Part shown: piece by piece, positions 38,072-49,251 of the stretch
Layout of the letters: the number at the start of each line of letters is the position of its first letter
Numbering within the stretch: the stretch's first letter is position 1
Origin: Pyronema omphalodes
Taxonomy: Eukaryota; Ascomycota; Pezizomycetes; Pezizales; Pyronemataceae
NCBI GenBank assembly: GCA_024516155.1
Contig: JAJJXM010000035.1
Location: 548,725-612,724, forward strand
DNA length: 64,000 nt
Direction of reading: 5' to 3'
Notes under the pieces: model-generated
What the model saw: the letters and a program-made list of their open reading frames with translations, nothing else
Database searches by the model: none
Told to the model about the DNA's origin: nothing
Made by a program: the position numbers and the translations under genes

Positions 38072-40098
38072 CTATCCCCTTCTGCGAGGCTTCTCTTGCC
38101 GGGAGTGTGCCCAGGTCGAGGTAGCAACCTTGGTTGCAGAGATAAAGGTGGAAAGAGCCTTGGTGCCGGAGGGGGTGTCCAGAATGGTGTTTAGGTTGAT
38201 CCGGGAGTGTTGTCTGAGTTTGAGGTCCTTCCTGAGTGTGGAGCGAGCGGCCTGGAATTCGGGGCAGCTCAGGAGGAGGTGTCGAGGCGTCTGCGGTGGG
38301 TGGATTGGGCAGCTGCAGCTGCGGGAGGGGTATGCGTGGGATGGAGGGTGGGCCAAGCAGTTGAGGAAGTACCCGTGGCCGGTGCGAAGACCCAGGATTG
38401 CAGTTGATATCCAGCGGGGGTTTTCGGTGTACGCAGTGTCCATTATACGGCGGTGAGTGGCGGCGTACGTGCGCGGTCGGGGGGAAGAGGTGAACCAGGT
38501 AGCCCAGTCTTCGGTGTACCTTTCTCGAGCGCGGCGGCGCAGCCAAGTGAGGGATATCGGTATTCGTCGGCGTGGCGGTACTGTTGTCGCCTGTCGGGCC
38601 AGTTTGTCAGCGGCTTCGTTTCCGGGGACACTGGTGTGTCCTGGGACCCAGTGGACGGTAATTGAGGTACCGTAAGCGTGAAGGTCGTGAGCGGTGTTGT
38701 GGATGGCCCAGGCGAGCTCCTGGCCGGGGCCTCGACGGAGGTGAGAGGCTCGATGTATAGCGGCCTGGTTGTCTGTGAAAACGTGGATGTGTTTGTCGTA
38801 TAGGTCGTTGCGTCGAATATGTCTCAGGCATGTCCGGAGGCCTTCGTGGATGGCCATAACTTCCGCGTCGAAGACTTCCGTTCTGTCGCCCATGGTCACT
38901 ATGGAGTCGACAGGTCGTGGCAGTCCGTGGGGGATGGTGTATCCGGCGCCTGTTATGCCGTCAAGTTGAGAGCCGTCCGTGTACAGTAGGATAGTATCCG
39001 ATCGTTGGCGAAGGGCGTGGAGGAGGAGGAGGTGGTCGTCGGCAGCGTCAGCCTTCGGGGAGGAGGAGATGTCGATCGTTAATGTAGGGGCGAGGTCGTC
39101 ATCGGGGATGTTTTGGGAGGTGTTTTCGATTTCGGCGTTTGGTTGGACCCACGAGGAGAGGGTGCTGATGACGTGCAGGAGGCGGGACGGGGCTTGTCCT
39201 GGGACGTGCCACGGGTGGTCGTACTCGGTGTCCGGGTTGATGGAGGCATCCTCGATACTCGGGGCGGGGAACGAGACGTGGCAGCGTGTGATCATAGGAT
39301 GCGAAGCGGGTAGAGTGAGGGTGCGCAGGGCGTATTTCCGCTGGCGGTTGTCAAGACGTATTGTGACGGGGGGGAGTGCGGATTCGTTGTGGAGGGCCAG
39401 GATCGGAGTAGAGGTGAAGGCGTTGAGAATCCTGCGGAGGGCGGTGTTCTGTTGATTCTGGAGGGTGCGGGCAAGGTCCTTTTGCTGGTTCCACCATATC
39501 TCTGCGCCGTAGTCTGCTCTCGACTGGACACACGCCTGGTAGATTAGTCTTGTAGCAGCGGGGGACAGACCTGTTTCGTACCGTGCTAACCTGCACAGTG
39601 CGTTCAGAGTTCTTTGCGCGGCGGTTACTCGTCTAGCTACATGTTTTCTAAAGTTAAGTTTCCTATCTAAATACAGGCCTATCCACCTCACAACATCCTT
39701 CTCTCCTCCTTGTGTTCCCGGTGTGATAACTGTACCGTTTGGTAACTTAACTTTTTCCTCCTCAGTGATACTGTCGGTGCGTGCCCAGTGGAAATGCAGG
39801 AGCTCTGATTTGGCATCGTCAAATGCAACGGCGTTCGCGTCGGCCCACCGGAAGGCTGTTTTCGTAATGTTCTCAAGTGCGCGGGCGTTCGCTTTTCTGG
39901 TGCGTCCCTGGACGACAATCGCTACGTCGTCAATGTAGCTAGGTGTCCAGGCGTACGGGTGTGTCTTCGCTAGTTCGTCGAATAATGGGCGGAGGTATAA
40001 TAAGAAAAGTATGGGGGATGCAGGGGAACCTTGTGGGATGCCTGTTTGCACTGGGCGTTGCGTGTCAGTTCGCCCATTTTCTAACTTAGGATTTTTGT

Positions 40099-40137
<39 letters not shown>

Positions 40138-42742
40138 GACAAGCAGAAGGGGAAGGTAGAGGAGGGATAGGCGGAGAGAAAGGGAACGGGCACGCGGTGA
40201 CGGGATCGGGCTGGGGTCGTTGCTTGGGTCTGCTTGGGGTTCGGGTGTTTTGAGTCTTGCTTTCTTCTTGTTTTCAGATGTTTTTCTTTTCTTTGTCTTT
40301 CAATTGTTTGTCTTACGGGTTGGAGTTGTTTTATGGTGCGACGGATGAGAAGGGAACGGATGGTGGAATGGTGCACAGGAAGGGAGATGAAGGGGACGGC
40401 AGGCGAGAGAGGGCAGACGAGTTTCTTTTGTACTTTCCTTTGTTTGGGTGCGACGATATTTTTCTTATGTTCGAAGGGCGGGAGGAATGAGAGGCGTTGC
40501 GAAAGGAGAGAGAGGGGCACGGGGAAGGAGCAGAGGAGGGCGGCGGGAGTTATCTTTTTCTTTTGTACGCGGAGGAAACAAAGGTGGTAAAATGGCTAAA
40601 CATGGGAAGGGGAAGGGAGGAGGAAAGGGAGGAGCCCGGCGAGGCGGCCTCTGTGCAAGCAGGGCACTTGGAACATCAGACGCGCTTGGACAAGAAACCC
40701 CCGAAGTATACAGTGGGGACAGACCCCACAACCACAACGATCAAGAGGAGGAGACTGGTAGAGGTGGAGACGAGGTTTTTGCTTTTACATTTCTTTCTTC
40801 TTCTCTTTTGTATTTATCTGTCCCTTGTCATAACCTTCGGGTTGCAAACAAGTAATGAGAGAACAAACAAACAACAAACTACTGGTCTCGGGCACCCGAG
40901 TTGTCGTAATGTTTGTTGGAGGCGGTCAGCAGAGACGTTGTCGAACGCTCCACGAACATCGAGGAAGAGGGCGGAGGTTAGCATTCCGTGAGATTTCCCA
41001 ATCTCGACGTCGTGCACCAGCGCCATCGCCGCGTCAATTGCTGATCTCTGCGGGCGTCCACCTATTTGGTCTCTATGTAGTAAGTCGTGAGAGTCTGCCA
41101 TCGTGCCTAGGCGAGTGGCCATTAGTTTTTCGAGGGTCTTCCCAAGGCAGTTTAGGAGCGCAATCGGACGGTATGCCTTTGGATTGCTATAATCCGGCTT
41201 GTTGGGTTTGGCGATAATGACTGTGGTGGCCTGGCGCCAGCATCGCGGATGGTAGCCTACCGTCCCTAATGTGGCGTAGAGGTTGTTCATGTGTTCCGGG
41301 ATGGCAAGGTATGCTTGGCGTAGGCAGGCGAATGTGAGCCCATCGGGTCCGGGCGCCTTCTTCGGCGAGGAGGAGAATATCGCTGTTTCTACCTCTGTCG
41401 GTGTAAAGGTTGTCCACTGCAACTCGCGGCGCGGGGGGAGGACGGACGGAGGCGGTGGTGGCGGCGGCGGGGGAAACAACTTTTGGAAGGCCTCTACTTT
41501 TGCGTCGAAGGAGCTGCAGATTGTTTCTTGGCCGTTTATCATTGCGCGGAGGTTTGGTGTTAGCTGAGCACGCCGAGGGTTGGTGTACCTAAACGCCTGC
41601 CACACATCGGGTCCTTCGGCTTGGGAAAGATATTCCTTCCACTTTGCATCTTTCGCTGTTCGAATGGTCCTGTGGTATTCGTTTCGGTGTTGTTTGTAGT
41701 TTAAGTGGGATCTATCGTCACGTTTGCGTTTCCACTTACGTCTTGCTTTGGTCATCTTTTTCCTTGCCTCGGTGACTTCTGCGGTCCACCATCTTTTCGA
41801 TTGTGGGGTCACTTGTAGTACGGGGGTGGACGTAGTCGCGGCATTGAGAATGGCATCACGTATTGACTCTGCCCACGCATCGAGGTTGTCTGTGGTAGGG
41901 TGGTTGCGGTATTGTGTCCATGATGGTGTGAGGGCTGAGCACGTGGCACGGAGGGTTTCGGCGAAGAGCTCCCAATCCGTCTTTTTCCAGTTCAGTCGGT
42001 TTGTTGGGGGGGTTGGTTCAGCGTCTGGGTGGGTTGTGTGCACTTCGAAACGTATCACTTCGTGGTCAGATCCCGTAGCGTTGTCGTCGTCAATTGCCCA
42101 GTTGGTTGTTTCCTCTGCCATGTGGGGCGATGCTAGGGTCAGGTCGAGGACGGAGGAACTGCGGCCTTGGTTGTAGTAGTAGGTGGGAATGTCAGGGACG
42201 GACACGAGGGTCCAGTCTCGTTGTTCGATGAGGTCAACTATTTCGGTGGCGCGGGTGGGGGAACGTGTGGAGGAGTTCCACAGGGCATGGTGAGCGTTGA
42301 GGTCACCTGTGATGATGCACCTGCGGGGGAGGGGGAGGGGGGTGAGGGCTCTCGGGATGGTATAAATGTTGCTTTCGGGGTGTTTTTCGCTGTATATATT
42401 AAAAAGAAAGAAAGAAGGAATCAAGTCGGTACCTACCTCAAGGACCTGGAGGTCAGGATCCGCGCATATATCGGTGCGTTGAGAAACCCTGAGGTATGGG
42501 TTTGTTCTGGTCACATAGGCGGCTGTTCTGTTGGTGGTTCTATCTCCACGCGGTGGTAAGACCAGTGTGAAAGAGGGGTGTGTGGTGGCGTATGTTATGT
42601 CGGTTATGTGAATTTCTTGTATTAGGATTATGTCGGCTGTGTTGTGTGCGCTATTCAGCAGCGCATCGAGTGCTGATCGTTGTCGGTTCACGTTGTGGGA
42701 GACGATCCGTATGGTTGCTGCCAGTCTGTTGTAGCTAGACAT
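38072..42742 (-). pseudogene. LINE-B1 ORF2: endonuclease, RT, RNase H, split by insertion
   Basis: The start ATG at 42742 (MSSYNRLAATIRIVSHNVNR) overlaps the ORF1 stop by 8 bases (ATGTCTAG). An APE endonuclease (ILIQEIHI, GDLNAHHALWNS, SSVLDLTL, GSDHEVIRF) and the RT N-terminal half (KKAPGPDGLTFACLRQ, LFLDVRGAFDNVSAD) are open to 40878. After the 800-bp insert the frame continues from 40077: TGIPQGSPASPILFL, SYIDDVAIVVQG, RNase H (LYTDGSQ, EVFDAEV, FTDNQAAIH, GNEAADKLA) and a C-terminal CSCPIHPPQTPRHLLLSC motif. About 50 bp of host ORF were lost at the insertion. Without the insert the frame looks otherwise intact. Confidence 0.9.
40078..40877 (+). mobile_element. LINE-B 3'-end fragment, inverted inside LINE-B1
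   Basis: Plus-strand copy of a LINE-B 3' UTR beginning TTTCTAACTTAGG, with its A tract (40104-40134), and tail B ending in the TTCG hairpin (about 40835) and AAAC repeats. Relative to LINE-B2 (58129-58178) 50 bp of target are missing and no duplication flanks it; a few T's are shared at the left joint. This points to an atypical insertion with target deletion. Confidence 0.85.
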
Positions 42743-44445
42743 GGGCATTCATCTCAGTGTCTCTGTCGGCTGGGTTGGGTGGGGCGGCGGTGGGGTTTTG
42801 TGACGCTGTCCAGGCTTCTTTGAATATGCGGATGCGTACGGGGCACTGCTTGCTGAAGCCTGGGTGGTCGAGGTCGGGGAGGTTGCCGTCCGCGCAGTTT
42901 TTGCAATGGTATCTAGTGTGTTCACAACTCTTACCTTTGCGTTGGGGGCAGTCGTTGCAGGCATGGTCGTCCGTGGGGTGGTTCTGGCCGCAGAAGCCGC
43001 AGGTGGGGCCTTGCGGTCCAGTGCAGTTGGTGTAGTGGTGGCCAAAGAGCAAGCAGCGCCGACACTGGTCGGTCCGTCGGGCAGAGTGGTACTCGGTGAC
43101 TCTTCGGGGCTCGAAGAGTACCATGACTCGTTTGCGCTTCAGGAGTGCGAGCTCTTCGGCGGTACGTACCGCAATACCCACACTGGACGCTTCCTTGCCC
43201 ACACGTTTCTCCGCGGTCGTCATATATCGGGGGGGGTTGCGCCAGGGTGACATGTCCGTTGCTGCGTTCGATCTCCTCTTGGAGGAGACGCATTCCGTCG
43301 GGGGAGTCGGGGTATTGGCTCGTGGGGATTCCATGGACTGCGAGCTTATACCACCGCTCGTTCAGGCGGGGTGCGGCGATGGAGGTATTGACTTGTTGCG
43401 TCGCTGTGTGTATGGTCCCTAGGCTCTTGGTCAGCTCGGATTCAGTGGTGCCGTCTGTCATGGTCACGATGAGGTTTCCTGATTGGGCTTGTCTGATCGT
43501 GGCGACAGCCATGTGAGGCGGCGCCTGCGTCTGGGTGAGTGCAGCGTTGATCGCCCGTCCCAGTTGGGCCTTTGTATTGACGTCGATTTCCGCAGGGTGT
43601 GGGATGGGTATCATGATGGACTGGGGGGGGGTGCGTTGGCGTCGGGGGTGCGGTTTTGCGGGGGGGTTGCTTTTGGGGGCGTGGGCAGGGAAGGAGAGGT
43701 CAGCGACGGTTGTGCCAGAGGTTCACGGTTGGTGAGTGGTCGTGGGGGGGTTGGGGCGGCGAGTAGTGGCGGAGGTCGGTATGGCGATGTTGTGGTGGCG
43801 AAGGGCGTTTTCCAGGAGTCGGCACCGTTCTTTCCAGTATTGGAGGTCGTCGGGGGGTGAGTTGGCGGTGGTCGTTTGTTCGGGGTGGGGTTGACGTTGG
43901 GGCTGTGTCGGAGGGGGCGGGCTGGGTTTTGCGATTTTGTCGAGTCTTTTGTTGATGGTGTCGATGGAACGGACGATAGGTCGGAGCGCGTCGTTGGTGT
44001 TTGTCGAAATCATAGCGGCGATGGCTGAGAGGAGGTTGTTGTCGGGCTGAGGCTGGGGGTTGGGGTTGACATCGGAAGCAGTTATTGCGTGTTGGCTATC
44101 ATTGAGGTTTAGGTCGGAGTCGGATTCGGAGTCGGTGTCGGGGCAACTGTCAGTGTCCATGGCGGTCGGCATTGTTTCGACGGGGGTCCCATCGAGGTTC
44201 ACGTGGGTGTTTGTTTTCGGTCGGGTGACATTTTTGCGGAGGAGGTCGAGGTCACGTCTAGAGGCGGATTTTTTGGTGGGGGGTTTGGTGATTTTTGCTG
44301 AGACGGTCGTTAATTTCTTAGAGGTCGCGATGGCGGAGGAGCCAGCGTGCGGGGCGTTGACTCGGGAAAGCTCGTCGGGGCTAAAAATATTCTCGGGTAC
44401 CTGCATACGCGAGGGCGTGGCGGGGATGGGTGCGTTAGCGTCCAT
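42735..44445 (-). pseudogene. LINE-B1 ORF1, Gag-like, with stop and frameshift
   Basis: ATG at 44445 (MDANAPIPATPSRMQVPE). Acidic Ser/Asp-rich stretch, then MISTNTNDALRPIVRSID. The frame ends at 43723 because TGG (Trp in LINE-B2) is TGA. The protein is picked up again at 43614 (IPIPHPAEIDVNTKAQLGRA, ERWYKLAVHGIPTSQY) and, after one extra G in the run near 43231, at about 43220-42735 with three zinc knuckles (CRRCLLFGHHYTNC, CGFCGQNHPTDDHAC, CKNCADGNLPDLDHPGFSKQC). Normally an RNA-binding LINE protein. Confidence 0.88.
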
Positions 44446-44881
44446 CGCTTAACCGGTGGTACGGTAAGCGATGGTGAAGAGTCACGTGAGGAGGCTCTTG
44501 CTAAGCGAGCGCGAAAATTTCTCGCGAGGAGGGGGGTCCGGAGGGGGGGAAATTTGGGGTATCACCACAACCAGTGCTGCTGGTGGGGGGGGAATTTGGG
44601 GGGGGGGGGATTTCGGTATGCCGAAACCGAAAATGAGGTCGGTTTGATGATTGGGGGGCGGGTGGTGGGGCGGCGTTGATGAAAGTGCCCGGAATCCGGC
44701 CCGGAGGTCCCAGAATCGCGTTTTTTCCGCTGCATCTCAACGGTAAACGGTAGCTGGGTTCCGAAAATCGAGATTCGGGGTAATTCGGAGGTAAGAAATC
44801 GATTGCCGATTCGAAAATCGGGGAAATTGTTGTTGTTGTCGCAAATGCAGGGGGGGGTCAGCGGTTGCTGTGTGGTTCGTC

Positions 44882-45176
44882 CCCCACTTAGAGGGCTCCG
44901 CCTTCCCTATAAAAGTATTGACGGATTACAAGAATCTTGAATACTTTATGACGACAAAGCTGCTGAACAGACGACAAGCACGCTGGTCCGAGTTCCTGTC
45001 TCGGTTTAACTTTGTGATTACCTATCGACCGGGAACGTTGGGAGGAAAACCGGACGCCCTGACAAGAAGAGCCGCCGACCTCCCGGAAGAGGGAGACGAA
45101 TGCATACTGGCGAACCAGCAAGCTGTTCTGAAGCCACAGAACTTTCAGTTATGCATGACCCCGCCCATGAAACTCG
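44882..45176 (+). pseudogene. pol: Ty3 copy II pol, part 3: end of RNase H and linker
   Basis: Continues with [54 protein letters not shown], a block typical of ascomycete Ty3 elements. Interrupted at 45176 by the solo LTR; ACTCG at 45172-45176 is repeated at 48132-48136, after which the same frame resumes. Confidence 0.9.
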
Positions 45177-46064
45177 TGTTAGGCACCACCGGCGGTTAGG
45201 CAAGGAGGTAGGCAACACGATTGTTCTTACGGTAGTCCTGTTGAGAGTTCTACAGGAAGGGTTTCTAGGAGGGGAATTCTCTAACGTGGGGAAAGGAGTG
45301 AAGTTGGGGACGGAGTTGGGGGTCTGGGGTTAGGGTTAGAGGTTACTCCTATTCGGTGATCTCGTTCACAGAAAGGACGGACGAATCAAGGGAGAAGAAG
45401 GTGGATGTTGAAAGTAAATTGATTGCGTGGAGAATATCTACGTGTCCTATCTATCCCCCTTTATACCTTTTCGTCCCTCCTCTTCTCATCGACGCCCGAG
45501 GGTCAATTCTGTCGTACCTTCGACACTTCGGATTTCCCAGAATCCTCCCCGTCCTTCTCCACGCCTCAACCTGTAATTACAATGTTTACTAACTAATACT
45601 TCTAACTATTACGTGATGCCTTTCGCTTCCTTTTCCCCCTTTTTATTCTTTTATCTTTTCACCGCTCGAGTCCATTCGCGAGCTAAGCGAGCCTCGCTTG
45701 CCTCGACATTTTCATACCCGAAACCCCTTCTTCGCCTACACCTTTTTCGCCTATCTTTTTCCCTACTCCTTTTCCGATCCGTTTCACCGAGCGTCTTCGT
45801 TCTTATCGTGAAGCCCCTGTTCGTTCGGGGTTCCATAATTCGAGCAGCGGAATTGTCATAGCTCGCTTCCTCACGGTATTCCGGTTAACTCCCCGCTCCC
45901 TGATTCCCTATCGCGTTCCTCGCTTCCATCCCTCATTCGCTTATTTCTTTTCTCCTTAATTCCTTCCTAAGGGGGTGTATCAACCCTAGCCTCGGAATCC
46001 CCAACAATGGTGATTTCCTAGTCTCTCCTCTCCGTGGTAAATAGGTACCCTACGGCCACGGTTA

Positions 46065-48049
46065 GTTTGTTTGTTTGTTCTCTCATTACTTGTTTGCAAC
46101 CCGAAGGTTATGACAAGGGACAGATAAATACAAAAGAGAAGAAGAAAGAAATGTAAAAGCAAAAACACAGTCTCCACCTCTACCAGTCTCCTCCTCTTGA
46201 TCGTTGTGGTTGTGGGGTCTGTCCCCACTGTATACTACGGGGGTTTCTTGTCCAAGCGCGTCTGATGTTCCAAGTGCCCTGCTTGCACAGAGGCCGCCTC
46301 GCCGGGCTCCTCCCTTTCCTCCTCCCTTCCCCTCCCATTTTTAACCATTTTTCCTCCTGTATTTCCTCCGCAAAGCAAAAACAAAACCAAAGCAAAGTTA
46401 AACAGCCGCCGGGCCACCCGTGCCCCCACTCTCCTCTCCTCTCTCCCCTCCTCCGCCGGTGTCGCCTGACTCTTTGCCCTTTGAGACACCCGGGCCCGCC
46501 CTGCCCCTCTTCTCCTCCCCTCTCTCCCCTTCTCCTTCCTTCTTCCTCAGCCTCCTCGCTGCTCCCCCTCGCCTCTCTCCCCTTCTTGTCGGTGGTGTTG
46601 TCAGTCCAAGATTGCCATTCCCAAGCACAATCTGGACGTTGATGCCTCCGCTCTTGACGACTTCTGCCCAAGTCTTCTTTGCAGAGGAGGTTGTCGTTCT
46701 GGGTTGGTGGGTATTCTTTCCCCGTCCACCATTCTTTGTTGTAGGGGTCTTGCTGGGTGGCGCTGCCGTAGGTGTCGTCTCCTTCGCTTTCTGCTTCTTC
46801 CTCTGTGTAGCCTTCGCCTCCACAGTCTTCCATCCGTTCGTCTCAGCAGGGGCAGTGCTTGGGGCGTCGGGTAGAGGTGTGTCCTGAGCAGATGGACTGT
46901 CAGGGTGAGGTTCCGGTGTCGCATCGGTTGACGTGATCGCGAGGAGAGGTAGGGGGGACATAGGCTTGAGGGCATCAAGCTTGTCCTGGGCGGCGGTAGT
47001 CGCATGTTTTGAGTGCATCAGGCTTCGCACCGGTGATGCCGCTCTCGGTTTGTGGTTCACCGGTCTTCTGTTTGTCGGTGAGGTGGGTTCGGTGTTCTGG
47101 TCGCTTCCCCTTCGCTTTCTCTTGCCAGGAGGGTTGCGAACAGCGTCCAGGACATCCTGAATGTCATGTTGGACGACGGACAGTTGCATAGTCATCTCTT
47201 CCATCGCTGAGGAAGAGGCCGTGAGGTTCGGTGAGGGGGGCGCCGAAATGACTTGTTGCTGTTCGTCGATTTTCTTCGTCAGGGCGTCCACAGCAGCCTT
47301 GAGAGCTGCTGTTTCTGCCTGTGTAGAGTCGTAGGCTGCGCGCAGCTTCGTGTTTTCGCCGGTCAGAATGTTGAGTTTCGTCATCATGACGTCGAATCTG
47401 AGGCGCATCTCATCGCTGTTGTTGCGTATGGTGTCATCGAGGGTATTGAAGCGTCGCTGTGTATCCCGGTGGATCTGTTGTATCCCCAGGAAGTTGGCTC
47501 CGGTGAGCTCGGCGTGGTTGTCTATGAACAGTTGATCTAGGGTGGCATAGCCCTCCTCAACTGCAACTCCCTCGTTAATTGCAGATACGAAGAAGCGACG
47601 GTAGGCTCTGAACCGGCTGTGTTCAGTTGTCGCTTGTTGCTGGTGTGTTGAAGCCGAAGGAACTGGTGATCCTGCCAAGACCACGCTCTGGAAGGGGTTT
47701 CCAGCGAAGTTTCCATCAACTTCATCAACTTTTCCTTCTCTTCCATCGAAAGTAGGATTGGATCCATCATGAGGAAGGTCGGCTAGAACATTGTACGCGT
47801 TTTCGGACCGTTTCGATCGTCGGGCGTTGTTCTGTCGTTGTTTTGGCGACATTTCGTGAGGTGGGGTAAGCCAAAACTCGTGAAAACTCTGATTTTGCGA
47901 CAAAAGTCAACAAAAACAACGTAGAATTCCCTGAAAATTCAGAGAATAACGTAACAGAGTGCTGCGAATCCGAATCCGATGAGAAAACCGGGGGTTTCGG
48001 TGCTCGTTGTTGAGAATGCAGGGGGGGGGGTCGCCGTTGCCGTGTGGTG
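46065..48049 (-). mobile_element. NA#11: non-autonomous element, tail B, intact
   Basis: Minus strand: C-rich 5' motif near 48045, intact ORF, tail B with the TTCG hairpin (about 46098-46111) and AAAC repeats at 46065. The 14-bp duplication TACGGCCACGGTTA is at 46051-46064 and 48050-48063, inside the solo LTR. Confidence 0.94.
46398..47852 (-). CDS. NA#11 ORF, 484 aa, intact
   Basis: ATG at 47852 (MSPKQRQNNARRSKRS). The variable part reads AYRRFFVSAINEGVAVEEGY, then NTLDDTIRNNSDEMRLRF and NILTGENTKLRAAYDST: the first half is as in NA#6, the second closer to NA#9. KRKRRGSD, KKTWAEVVKSG and the Gly/Arg/Glu-rich end GGGERGEESGGTGGPAAV are intact. Confidence 0.7.
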   Translation of the reverse strand: MSPKQRQNNARRSKRSENAYNVLADLPHDGSNPTFDGREGKVDEVDGNFAGNPFQSVVLAGSPVPSASTHQQQATTEHSRFRAYRRFFVSAINEGVAVEEGYATLDQLFIDNHAELTGANFLGIQQIHRDTQRRFNTLDDTIRNNSDEMRLRFDVMMTKLNILTGENTKLRAAYDSTQAETAALKAAVDALTKKIDEQQQVISAPPSPNLTASSSAMEEMTMQLSVVQHDIQDVLDAVRNPPGKRKRRGSDQNTEPTSPTNRRPVNHKPRAASPVRSLMHSKHATTAAQDKLDALKPMSPLPLLAITSTDATPEPHPDSPSAQDTPLPDAPSTAPAETNGWKTVEAKATQRKKQKAKETTPTAAPPSKTPTTKNGGRGKNTHQPRTTTSSAKKTWAEVVKSGGINVQIVLGNGNLGLTTPPTRRGERRGGAARRLRKKEGEGERGEEKRGRAGPGVSKGKESGDTGGGGERGEESGGTGGPAAV

Positions 48050-48131
48050 TACGGCCACGGTTATGCCCAGTGTCCAAAAGATACCCACCGTAATGGAGGC
48101 TCCTAAGAGCATGTCAAAGTTGATTCTTGAC

Positions 48132-49251
48132 AACTCGCACCTTCCGAAGTAGACCTCCTGTTCACAGAGGGCTACAAGACAGATTCATTCCCCAACCGAG
48201 TGTTGGGAATGCTGGAAGATGGCACACAAATCTGTAAGGACATATCACTCGCCGATTGCTCCGTGTTGGAAAACAGATTGTACTACCGAGATTGCCTCTA
48301 TGTCCCCGCGCTGGATAAACTGCGATTGAAACTACTGCAAGATCACCACGACCCCCCCACCATGGGACACCCGGGCCGTGCGAAGACTTTCGAACTCCTC
48401 GCCAGGAATTATTACTGGCCCTCGATGAGAAAAGATGTGGACCAATTCGTCCGAAATTGCCACACCTGTAAAAGAACAAAGGCTACCCGCCACGCACCCT
48501 ATGGAACCTGGAAGCCCCTACCGGTTCCGCACCACCCTTGGCAGAATATATCTGTTGACTTTGTTACTGGACTACCGACATCAGAAGGCTTCGACGCAAT
48601 ATGTGCGATCGTTTGCCGACTAACGAAACAGCGGCACTTAGTGCCCTGTCATTCCACGATAGACGCAGAAGGCTTCGCGCAACTCTTCCTGGAAAACGTA
48701 TTCAAACTACACGGCCTGCCAGACACAGTAGTGTCCGACCGCGGTCCGCAATTTGTGGCCCATTTCTGGAAACACTTGGCAAATTGCATGGGTATCGAAA
48801 TTGCCACGAGTACGGCCTTCCATCCCCAAACCGACGGCCAAACAGAGAGAATTAACGCGGTTACGGAGCAATATCTCCGCGCGTACGTCTGTTACTTACA
48901 AGACGATTGGAAGAAATTTTTACCACTGGCAGAATTTGCTGCAAATAACCAAGTATCGGATACAACGTCGCTGTCTCCGTTCTTCGCTATATACGGTCGA
49001 CACCCCAAGTGCTCTTTCGAACTGGAAATCAGGACAGACAATCCTGAAGAAGTGAAAGCGAACGAGGTAGCGGAAAGGATGTCACACATCCATGACGTCT
49101 TACGTTCGGAAATGAAATACGCCCAAGCCCGCCACATAGAAGCCGCCGACAATTCCCGACACCCCGCGCCGGTCTTCAAACCAGGAGACCTGGTATGGCT
49201 GGACGCCCGCAACCTAAGAACCCGCCGCCCCTCAAAGAAACTAGAAAACAA
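48132..49251 (+). pseudogene. pol: Ty3 copy II pol, part 4: integrase core
   Basis: HHCC zinc-binding domain (HHDPPTMGHPGRAKTFELL, then CHTCKRTK) at about 48346-48480. Core catalytic triad: Asp in NISVDFVTGLP (about 48555), Asp in VSDRGPQFVAHFW (about 48735), Glu in GQTERINAVTEQYL (about 48840). Then LSPFFAIYGRHPKCSFE and the GPY/F-side region FKPGDLVWLDARNLRTRRPS. Cut at 49251 by NA#12 (GAAACTAGAAAACAA at 49237-49251 and 51263-51277). Integrates the cDNA in the host genome. Confidence 0.93.

Larger units (their letters stand above)
37196..44881 (-). mobile_element. LINE-B1: non-LTR retrotransposon, nearly full length, broken
   Basis: Minus strand: 5' motif ending near 44879 (ACCACACAGCAACCGCTGACC), ORF1 (44445-42735), ORF2 (42742-38072) and a 3' UTR with an internal A tract and tail B ending at 37196. 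Target duplication of 13 bp, CCCCACTTAGAGG. ORF2 is split by a LINE-B 3' fragment in opposite orientation (40078-40877). Same family as LINE-B2. Confidence 0.92.
45177..48131 (+). repeat. Solo LTR (about 956 bp) of a second LTR retrotransposon, split by NA#11
   Basis: Starts TGTTAGGCACC and ends TTCTTGACA, is bounded by the 5-bp duplication ACTCG, and contains no credible ORF. These are the marks of a single LTR left after recombination of a full element. It is unrelated to the Ty3 LTR of this window. Its AT-rich middle has TTTATACC (about 45460) as a possible TATA box. NA#11 divides it at 46064/48064. Orientation is not determined; it is given as plus for convenience. Confidence 0.8.

Noticed and set aside
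43531..43735. Plus-strand ORFs opposite LINE-B ORF1 (several over 100 codons)
   Set aside because: They are shadows of the GC-rich minus-strand ORF; the minus strand has the zinc knuckles and conserved blocks.
45325..45345. Two TTAGGG units in GGGTTAGGGTTAGAGG
   Set aside because: Only two units, inside the solo LTR; too short for a telomeric array.
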